64,000 nucleotides of DNA, from positions 98,275,285-98,339,284 of the forward strand of contig NW_026262734.1 in assembly GCF_021869535.1 (NCBI RefSeq). Direction: 5' to 3'. Made by a program: the position numbers and the translations under genes. This DNA comes from Mytilus californianus. Lineage: Eukaryota > Mollusca > Bivalvia > Mytilida > Mytilidae. The notes beneath the pieces were generated by a model. That model saw only the letters and a program-made list of their open reading frames with translations. It ran no database searches and was not told the origin of the DNA. Each line of letters opens with the position of its first letter. Positions within the stretch are counted from its first letter, which is position 1. Shown in pieces: positions 55,401-64,000 of this stretch.

Positions 55401-57085
55401 GTTCTCTATCAGAATGATAAGCTGTACCCTTACTCGATCAGATGAATATGATACTGTATACATACTCAATCACATGTATGAGAGTGTATTCTTACTCACT
55501 CAGATGAAAATGAAATCCTAAACGTATCAGATGCATGTCAGCCTGTTTCCTTCATGTATCGGATGTATCGTTCTTATAGCATAGCACTAGGTCCATTCGT
55601 ATAGCATACCAATAGATACATTATTAAAGTAATACACTAATTACATTCTTATAGCAAATCACTAGGTACATTATTATAGTGATACACTAAGTACATTCTT
55701 ATAGCATAGCACTAGGTCAATTCTTATAGCATAGCACTAGGTCCATTATTGTAGCATAGCACGAGGTACATTAGTATATCAATACACTAAGTACATTCTA
55801 AAAACAAAACACGTACAATATGATAGCATTGCATTAGGTACATTTTGCTAGCATAGCACTAGGTACATAAGTATAGTAATACACTACGTATATTCTTAAA
55901 GCACATCAGGTACTATCTTATAGCACTAAGTACTTTTTCATAACATTAAACTAGGACATTCCAATAAGATAGCATTTAGTACTTAATCGGATGTATGAGA
56001 AGCTATACCCTTACTCTATCAGATGTAGATGAGACTGGACCAGTACTCAATCAGATGTGAGAGAAGATTACCCTTACTCAATCACATGTATATAGTACTC
56101 AATCGGATGTATGAGAAGCTATACCCTTACTCTATCAGATGTAGATGAGACTGGACCAGTACTCAATCAGATGTGAGAGAAGATTACCCTTACTCAATCA
56201 CATGCATATGAGACTGCCTGTGTTCTCAATCAGATGCATATGAGACAGCCTGGGTTCTCTATCAGAATGATAAGCTGTACCCTTACTCGATCAGATGAAT
56301 ATGATACTGTATACATACTCAATCACATGTATGAGAAGGTGTATTCTTACTCACTCAGATGAAAATGAAATCCTAAACGTATCAGATGCATGTTTGCCTG
56401 TATCTTTAATGTTTCAAATGTATGTCTTCCGGTAGCATAGTACTAGGTCCATTCGTATAGCATACAAAAAGACATATTATTATAGTAATACACTATTAAT
56501 TACATTCTTATAGCATATCATTAGGTACATAATTATAGCATATCATTAGGTACATAATTATAGCATAGCACTAGGTCAATTCGTGTAGCATACCAATAGA
56601 CACATTATTATAGTAATACACTAAGTACATTCTTAAAGCATATGGGTATAGCAGATATATTCTAATATCATATCACTAGGCACTTTCTTATAACATTACA
56701 CAAGTTACATTCTTAAAGAAAAAAACTAGGTACATTCGTATGCAAAAACTTTTAGCACTAGGTACATTCTTATAGCATAGCACTAGGTACATTATTATAG
56801 CTTAGCACTAGGTACATAATTATGGTAATACACTAAGTACATTCTTATAGCATAGTACTAGGTCCACTCTTATAGCATAGCACTAGGTACATTATTATAT
56901 CAATACACTAAGTATTATAAAATCATAGCAAGTACACTATGATAGCATTACATTAGGTACATTCTTATAGCTTAGCACTAGGTACATTATTTCAGCATTA
57001 AGCACTAAGAGCAGTTGCATTATATTCCACTAAGTAAATTCTTATAACATTAAAATTAGTACATTCTAATAACATAGCACCAAGT

Positions 57086-58455
57086 ACTCAATCTAAAGCT
57101 ATACCCTTACTCTATCAGATGTAGATTATACTGGATCAGGACTCAATCAGATGTGAGAGAAGCTGTACCCTAACTCAATTACAAGCATATGAGACTGCTT
57201 GTGTTCTCAATCAGATGCATATGAGACAGCTTGGGTTCTTGAGAAGCTGTACCCTTACTCGATCAGATGAATATGATACTGTATACATACTCAATCACAT
57301 GTATGAGAAGGTGTATTCTTACTCACTCAGATGAAAAAAAAATCCTAAACGTATCAGATGCATGTCAGCCTGTATCTTGAATGCATCAGATGTATGTCAG
57401 CCTGTATCCTTAATGTTTCATATCTATGTAATCCTGTATCCTTCATGTATCAGATGTATGTCAGCCTGTACCCTTAAAATATCAGATGTATGCCAGCCTG
57501 TACCCTACATGTAACAGTTGTATGCCATCATGGATCCTCAACGTTTCAGATGTATGTCATCCTGTATCCTTCATGTATCAGATGTATGTCAGCCTGTATC
57601 CTTCATGTAACAGTTGTTTGTCATCGTGTATCCTTAACGTTTCAGATGTATGTCATCCTGTATCCTTCAGGTATCAGATGTATATCAGCCTGTATCCTTA
57701 ACGTATCAAATGTATGTAAGTCTGAATTCTTTACGTATCAGATGTATGTCAACCTGTATCCTTCATGTATCAAATGTATGTCAGCCGGTATCCTTAAAGT
57801 TTCAGATGTATGTCAGCCTGTAACCTTAAAGTTTTAGATGTATGTCAGCCGGTATCCTAAAAGTTTCAGATGTATGTCAGCCTGTATCCTTAAAATTTCA
57901 GATGTATGTCAGCCGGTATCCTTAAAGTTTCAGATGTATGTCAGCCTGTATCCTTAAAGTTTCAGATGTATGTCAGCCTGTATCCTTAAAGTTTCAGATG
58001 AATGTCATCCTGTGTGTCAACCTGCATCCTTCGTGTATCAGATATATGTCACCTTGTATCCTTAACATATCAGGTGTGTGCTAGTCTGTATCCTAAAAGT
58101 ATCAGATGTATGCCAGTCTGTATCCTTTATGTATCAGATGTATGTCAATCTGTATCCTTAATGTATCCGATGTATGTCAACCTGTATCTTAAACGTTTCA
58201 GATGTATGTCAGCCTGTATCCTTTATGTATCAGATGTATGTCACCCTGTATCCTTAACGTATCAGATGTATGTCAACATGTATCCTTTATATATCAGATG
58301 TATGTCAACCTGTATCCTTTATGTATCAGATGTATGTCATCCTGTATCCTTTATGTTTCAGATGTATGTCATCCTGTATCCTTTATGTATCATATGTATG
58401 TCATCCTGTATCCTTTATGTTTCAGATGTATGTCATCCTGTATCCTTTATGTATT
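57086..58455 (+). repeat. 32-bp minisatellite array
   Basis: After a final mixed block (57086-57360), about 34 tandem units of 32 bp with core CAGATGTATGTCAGCCTGTA and then TCCTTTATGT. The units are recognisably related to those in the satellite blocks, so this looks like the expanded end of the same family. Because 32 is not a multiple of three, protein-level periodicity is 32 residues. All three + frames stay open for long stretches. Confidence 0.93.
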
Positions 58456-59334
58456 AGTTGCTACTTGGAAACTTGATTCTGTAAATCGTGAGGATAAAAA
58501 GCCTATTGGAAGATGACTATGAAAATAATGCAATTGACATTTTGACATATCCTGTTAAATTACAAAAAGAACAAAGATTTAAGTTTTCAGTTACATGTTT
58601 AACTCAATTTGGATGTTGGGTGATATAAGCTTATGATGAATGATATTGAATTATGTATCTTCAAGATATTATTAGGAATTTAAGGTCATAAATTTGTTTT
58701 TAAAAGTGAATATATGCACTACATTATAAATTTACAGAAAATGTTTTTGATACAAAAGTAATGTACTAATGCAAATAAATATCAAGTAATGAATTCAGAA
58801 ATACATCTTACTTACCAGCCTAGCGTTTCTGTACTAAAATTTAACAATATAGACCTAACATTCAATAATCAATCTAACAGACCTAACATTTAATAATCAA
58901 GCTAACACACCTAGCATCTTTTCTTTAAGTTTATCATTGGTATGTCTAAATTTCATTGGTCGTCTTTTAGCTGCATTTTCTTTATTTCTTGCTTTTGTGC
59001 TGGTTTGAATGATTTCTTATATGATGGATGGGGTTTACAGAATAGAGAATAAAGAATTTGCTTTAGACTTGAATTTTAGTTTATTGAAGGACCTTTTGTC
59101 TAATTTTAAAACTATACTGTAAGTTGTAAAAATATTTGAATAAGCTCTCGCCACGATATAGCCTTGTTGTGCTCATGCGGCGTAAAGCAAACACCAATCA
59201 ATTATTCAGAATAGAGAATAATGGCCCCAAAAAATATAATGAATAGAGAAAAAAGAGTTTTTAAAATAAAGTATTTCAAATAACATCTAAATTTTCAAAT
59301 TTATTTAAATTCATGAAAATACCATTTTTTTTTT
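58456..59334. other. No gene seen
   Basis: AT-rich. A short duplicated phrase, 'AGACCTAACATT', occurs near 58850 and 58880. 'GTGCTCATGCGGCGTAAAGC' near 59170 resembles the end of dispersed mollusc repeats from memory. Confidence 0.35.
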
Positions 59335-59505
59335 GGTAAAGTTCATGTGAAATTCACGTGAAAAATTCCATGAGAGATTCATATGAATCACAATTCACGT
59401 GAAATTCACATGAACATTTTCACGTGAGTTTCATGTATAAGCTCGTTTTAGGTGAATCTCACATGAAATTTTTCACATGTGAAATTCACGTGAGCAAATT
59501 TTGCC
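59335..59505. repeat. Cluster of TTCACGTGAA-type palindromes
   Basis: About ten near-palindromic decamers (TTCATGTGAA, TTCACGTGAA, TTCATATGAA, TTCACATGTGAA) follow one another within 170 bp, some containing the E-box CACGTG. Adjacent copies can also pair with one another. Confidence 0.85.
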
Positions 59506-59510
59506 TGTGT

Positions 59511-59716
59511 ACTGTGGATACATTCTTTTTCATGGTACCAATTTTCGTGGATTTAGAAAAAAATGTATTTTGATGTTTGATTTCATGATTTTGCTTAAAT
59601 ATGCATGTACATACTTATAGAAAATTTATACTTTGCTGAACATTTAAATTTGTGATTCACCTTTAACCACGAAATCCACGGAAATTGGTATCACAAGTAT
59701 ATCAATGAATCCAGGG
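59511..59716. mobile_element. MITE-like element, TGGTACCAATTTTCGTGG ends
   Basis: 59533-59554 and 59672-59693 are inverted repeats matching at 20 of 22 bases. Outside them, ACTGTGGATACATTC and GAATCCAGGGA extend the similarity loosely. About 200 bp with no coding content. I recall similar sequences as common in bivalves. Confidence 0.65.
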
Positions 59717-60047
59717 ACTATTATAGTATATGATATTTGGAGAATTTGGAATTTTTAATGATTTCTGTTTTTAAATGTATTCACAAATTTTGAATATTCA
59801 ATGCCTAATAGTAGTCTAAGATATAATATATATATATAGCAGGGTTTAAGAACATCCGTTGTTCGACCTGCTAGTCAAATGCGTTTTGTTAAAATATACT
59901 TTTTCACTTTTTTGGTCTTTTGGAAAATGTTGTTTGTGCTGTATTTAGACTCCTCTGCCAAGGAATTTGTTTTGCATGCACACGTATAAAAATTGCGGTT
60001 TTTATCCAACGCAATCATAGGTTTGAACGTTGTTTTCAATTTAGACT

Positions 60048-60090
<43 letters not shown>

Positions 60091-60139
60091 TTAAAAATGA
60101 TCTGTTATATATTTGTAAAAGATCATTTTTAATTTTTAA
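60048..60139. repeat. (TA)n followed by a perfect 20-bp hairpin
   Basis: A TA run (about 60050-60082) is followed by TTAAAAATTAAAAATGATCT (60084-60103). A 16-base loop comes next, then the exact reverse complement at 60120-60139. Confidence 0.9.
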
Positions 60140-60289
60140 GGGTTACCCCTATGTTGTGAAAGACCTTATTGGGTTGTTTTTTTTATAATTAATGGCTTTC
60201 CCCTACGTCGGGAAAGACCTAATTGTATTTCTAATGTTTTTTTTCTTCCAACATTTTTTTGATGTGGCCTCCACCCATTGATATTAAAG

Positions 60290-60560
60290 TTTTCATGACC
60301 AAATTTTGACCATCGATAGACCTCATCATGAAGTATTACCAGCTGACCTTGTATAAGATTTCATCATCCCCTTTAGAAGTGATCTCCCTTTAACTAGTTT
60401 TTTCAACATCCCCCTCCCTCATTGTTTTTGAAGATATCATGACCTTATTTGGACAATAGGTAGTTCTCATCATGAAGTATTACCATATGACCATGCGTAG
60501 GAATTTCATCATCCCCTTTTAGAGTTATATCTCCTTGAAACAATGTCTTTTATTTGCATA
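60290..60560 (+). repeat. Two degenerate ~125-bp tandem units
   Basis: 'CATCATGAAGTATTACCA' occurs near 60326 and 60468, each followed by 'ATTTCATCATCCCCTTT' and a 'TCTCCYT' stretch. Confidence 0.65.
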
Positions 60561-60974
60561 TATCTTAAAAAAAATACAGATAGAATCGATCCGATAATGG
60601 CAACATGTACAGGAACAGATGGCAATGTTAATAAACATAAACAACAATTATTTTGTTAACAACACTTACAAGAGTTATTTTCCTTGAAATATTATATATA
60701 ATTTTTGAAAATTTATATTTCGAGCTTCACCAATAATCTTCAATTCATGCTCCTTTTCATTTGCACTCATGGTCAAAGGTCATAGAGTGCAAAAAGTTTT
60801 TTCTGTTAAATTTCAAGCTTGAATGTTAACAATGGATAAGAAAACGGTAAGAGATAGCTGCACACAAATAGCGTAAAAAATGTTCCTCTCGAAGAGCTCT
60901 ACATTTTATTCATTAAATCCAAAACTGTCCGACCACCCGTTCAAAAGTTACGACGAGATAATTCTTTAAAGTAT

Positions 60975-62175
60975 AGTTTTTTGTCTCGCCTGCGACGAAA
61001 GTCGCAGAAAGTGAAACATAGGTATTACTATCCGGCGGCGGCGGCGGCGGCGGCGACGGCGGCATAAACTATTTGTATAAAGCTTTATATTTCAGAAGGT
61101 AGAAGACCTGGATGCTTCATACTTTGTATGCAGATACCTTATGTTACGATCTTTCCGTCTGTCATATGTCCAATGTCCTTGACCTTATTTTCATGGTTCA
61201 GCGACTGCTTGAAAAAAAAAGTTTAGTTTTTTTGTTATGTAAATTTCTCACTTATTATGGGTAATAGGATAACTATATTTGGTATATGGGTTCCTTGCAA
61301 CGTCTACATGTCCATCAGACAGGGTTCACCTGACCTCAGCCTCATTTCATGGATCAGTGATCAAGGTTAAAGTTACGTGATTAGGTCCGTTTCTCAGATA
61401 CTACAAGCAGTAGGTCAGCTATATGTGGTGTATGGAATGATTATAAGGGATACATGTCAGTCTGGCAGGTTTCATCTGACCTTGACCTCATTTTCACGGT
61501 TCATTGGTCAATGTTAAGTTTTTGTGTTTTGGTCTGTTTTTCTAATACTATAAGCCATTGGTCAACTATATTTGGTGTATGGAATGCTTGTAAGGTATAC
61601 ATGTCTGTCTGGCAGGTGTCATTTGTCCTTGACCTATTTTCATGGTTCATTGGTCAATGTTAAGTTTTTGTGTTTTGGTCTGTTTTTCTAATACTATAGG
61701 CAATAGGTCAACTATATTTGGTGTATGGAATGATTGTAAGGTGTACATGTCTGACTGGCAGGTGTCATTTGTCCTTGATCTCATTTTCATGGTTCATTGG
61801 TCAATGTTAAGTTTTTGTGTTTTGGTCTGTTTTTCTAATACTATGAGCAAAAGGTCAACTATATTTGGTGTATGGAATGATTGTAAGGTGTACATGTCTG
61901 TCTGGCAGGTATCATTTGTCCTTGACCTCATTTTCATGGTTCATTGGTCAATGTTAAGTTGCTCTTGTTTGGTCCTCTTCTCAGATACTATAAGTCATAG
62001 GTCAACTATATGTGGTGTATGGAATGATTGTAAGGTGTGCACGTCTGTCTGACAGGTTTCATCTGACCTTGAGCTTATTTTCATGGTTCATTGGTCAATG
62101 TTAAGTTTCTGTTGTTTGGTCTTCTTCTCAGATGCTATAAGTAATAGGTCAACTATATTTGGTGTATGGAATGTA
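60975..62175 (+). repeat. 147-bp tandem repeat array with GGC microsatellite
   Basis: It opens with TTGTCTCGCCTGCGACGAAA and a CGG/CGA microsatellite (61033-61063). The phrase GGTGTATGG then recurs at 61427, 61574, 61720, 61867, 62014 and 62161, a spacing of 146-147 bp each time. Shared parts include 'TCATTTTCATGGTTCATTGG' and 'TACATGTCTGTCTGGCAGG'. The open frames across it repeat every 49 codons and are artefacts. Confidence 0.9.
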
Positions 62176-63700
62176 TTTTATTATTTAACTGCTGATTACT
62201 TACATTGAAATAGATTATTTTATAAAAATCTTTAAATAACATTAATAATGATAATAAATAATAAAAACTTTTAAGGGATCATTACTAAACCGTGATTAAC
62301 AAAAACATTGGAAGGTGTGAAAATATTAAAATAAGGTCACTCATGCATGAATGTTTAACATAGAATACAGTTCACTCCAGTCCCTTCATAAAGATTAATT
62401 GGCTGAATATGTACAGATTGAAGAACTTTTGAAATTTTGTTTGCACAACAGAATCACATTTACTGATTTTTGATACATATGAAATAAGATAAGTATTGAG
62501 ATAAGTAAAAAATATTTTAGCATAGCAACATAAATAGATAAATAGATAATATGAAAATATGGCTTTTTACAATATTTTGATCAAAGATTGAAGATAATTT
62601 TTGTTTTTTTGTTTTTTTTTTTGGGGTGGGGTGGTCTATCAGGTTCATCTCAAGGAATTGACAAATATTTATCCAGTTTCTGCAATGCCTTAAAACTTTT
62701 CCTTGTGCACAGGTGTGTCTGTACTCAAGAGGAAATTAAAAAAAATGGCCATATTTGTCAATCCCTTCTGATGAACCTTAAATCTAGATGAAAAATTATT
62801 TCATAAGAAATTTCAAAGTTTGCTTTTAGTAGTCATTTGACTTAATGTTTCAAAAAAAAAAATTGTATAATGCAATTTTATTTACTCAAATGTTGTTGCT
62901 ATATTTGCCTGTGATTTATTATCCAAAAGTGTATCCCATGTGATTTTATGATGCTGTTTTTTCTAAAAAAACATGTTACTCAACATGAATGTAAAAGCAT
63001 TACAGACCTATATTTAAGCCTAAGGTCAAGGTAACTAAAAAAGACTAAAATTTGAACATAGGTTTCAGGATGTATTCAATGGGATTGCAACTTAACTTGG
63101 ATATGTGGCTACATAAATTAACAGAAAGAAGAGGAAGATCCCTGGCTATTGTTTTTCAAGTCGCTATGTCTTAGTTCGAGGTCCTATTTACTAACAATAG
63201 ATTTGCATAAGACCATATTACTGTCTTAAATCATGATTTATATGGGGGCCATGGTAATATTTATATTCATGCTCATTCATCATTAAAATGTTAATTTAAT
63301 GTAAAGCTTATATAAACTTATTTGTTTTACTTTCAACATAAATTCAATTATGAACACTAAAACAGGCGAGACATTTCAGTGTGTCCACTCTTGTTGTGTA
63401 TATCTTTGAAACGGTAACAGATATCAACCAACTATATACTGCAAACATGGTCAGTATTTTAAGACCTTCAGTTTGAGGTCAATGTCAAGATCATGGGGAA
63501 ATTTCACCTTGACATTTCAAGGGTACTATAACCTTGACATTAAAATTGTAACCTTTTGAAAGTTGAAGTGGTCCTGGGTTGAATCGTGGTAGTCCCATGT
63601 CTCGATCTACGACTTCTGAGTCACAAGTTCGGTATTGAAACATATATTTAATTATTCATCGTGCCCTTAATGAGCTATGGAATTGCCCCAATTTTTGTGG
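62176..63700. other. No gene seen
   Basis: AT-rich sequence. 'AACAGGCGAGACATTTCAGT' near 63362 resembles the edge of the 147-bp and 161-bp repeat families (GCGAGACAT). A 67-codon frame at 62588-62791 starts in a T/G-rich run and is not convincing. Confidence 0.35.
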
Positions 63701-63701
63701 A

Positions 63702-63923
63702 TTATAATTTTTCCGGAATGAAAATTATCTGCTTCCAAGGATTTGTACCAGTAAGTGTGTGTACACATGGATCTTTACTATACGTTTTTTAAAGCGTAAG
63801 TGGTTGGTTGGTTTGCATAAATCTGTAAAACAGAATATTTTTTTTTTCAATGCTGCGACAGGTTAATTAGACTCACTGGTAAATCATTGGATGCAGATAA
63901 TTTTTATTCCGGAAAAATTATAA
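63702..63923. mobile_element. Short inverted-repeat element
   Basis: 63702-63736 and 63889-63923 are 35-bp inverted repeats with about three mismatches (TTATAATTTTTCCGGAATGA and GCAGATAATTTTTATTCCGG shown in part). They enclose 152 bp with no coding content, a MITE-like layout. Target-site duplication not clear. Confidence 0.6.
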
Positions 63924-64000
63924 ACCCCAACCCCCTCCCCCTTTTTACATGAATCAGACATCGACATAATATTCATTTTATTTTCATTATTATACTTATA

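Larger units (their letters stand above)
44815..57085 (+). repeat. Higher-order satellite: 25-bp units with interspersed 32-bp-unit blocks
   Basis: The base unit is 25 bp, with core TAGCATAGCACTAGGTAC and a variant TAGTAATACACTAAGTAC that alternates with it. Into this are set ~310-bp blocks made of about ten 32-bp units (consensus start ACTCAATCAGATG, often ending GTACCCTT). Blocks start at 47096, 47896, 49534, 50207, 51222, 52489, 53405, 54469, 55243, 55981 (with a 116-bp partial tandem copy at 56097) and lead into 57086. All are in the same orientation, and most use the same left ('CATAGCACTTAGT') and right ('CGGATGTATCGTTCTTATAG') junctions. No gene is present; the open frames inside are repeat artefacts. 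Confidence 0.93.

Noticed and set aside
50345..55521. Short methionine-started frames (MRLDQYS..., MNMILYTYS...) recurring in the satellite
   Set aside because: They are the same 32-bp-unit block translated at each copy.
44815..58455. CRISPR-like array of 25-32-bp repeats
   Set aside because: The units are contiguous tandem repeats without unique spacers, there are no cas genes, and the DNA is clearly animal.
57486..58516. Several overlapping cysteine/tyrosine-rich frames up to 151 codons
   Set aside because: They lie in all three forward frames of a stop-poor 32-bp tandem repeat and have no independent support as genes.
61454..62052. Two repetitive frames of 69 and 136 codons
   Set aside because: The 147-bp tandem period is a multiple of three, so an open unit stays open across copies. 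There is no start or splice context.

Overview
This is eukaryotic, AT-rich, intron-rich animal DNA. Several dispersed repeats look like ones I recall from mussel genomes (for example a family carrying 'GTGCCAATGAGACAACTCTC'), and there is a tRNA-derived SINE, a Penelope-like retroelement, several MITE-like inverted-repeat elements and large minisatellite arrays. A bivalve mollusc, most likely a mussel close to Mytilus, is the best guess. That is inference from memory of repeat families, not a database match. No bacterial, organellar or rRNA genes are seen.

One host gene is supported. It runs on the + strand from 17144 (first visible exon; the true 5' end is unseen) to a stop codon at 35083. 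Twelve exons join without a frame break: one cysteine-rich ShKT-like exon, four EGF exons, three Ig domains each split in the middle by a phase-0 intron, and a tiny last exon. There is no transmembrane segment, so the product looks like a secreted or matrix adhesion-type protein. Its EGF part is evolving by tandem exon duplication: an EGF-A/EGF-B exon pair is duplicated, a further EGF-A exon (19394-19507) has lost its splice acceptor, and another duplicated intron unit (20367-22655) has lost the exon entirely.

Layout. 1-9570: no gene, but a SINE, dispersed repeat copies, microsatellites flanked by direct repeats, and a TTAA-flanked MITE. 9573-13415: a composite mobile element with 28-bp perfect terminal inverted repeats and arrays of CGTAATTACG palindromes, holding a near-perfect palindrome made of two truncated Penelope-like elements. 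13507-17100: more repeats. 17144-35083: the EGF/Ig gene. 35100-44800: dispersed repeats, an AT hairpin region, a dead LINE fragment, and ~161-bp and 17-18-bp tandem arrays. 44815-58455: a 13.6-kb higher-order satellite alternating a 25-bp unit with blocks of a 32-bp unit. 58456-64000: CACGTG palindromes, two MITE-like elements, a perfect hairpin, and a 147-bp tandem array.

Most open frames outside the EGF/Ig gene and the Penelope remnants are products of repeats and should not be read as genes.
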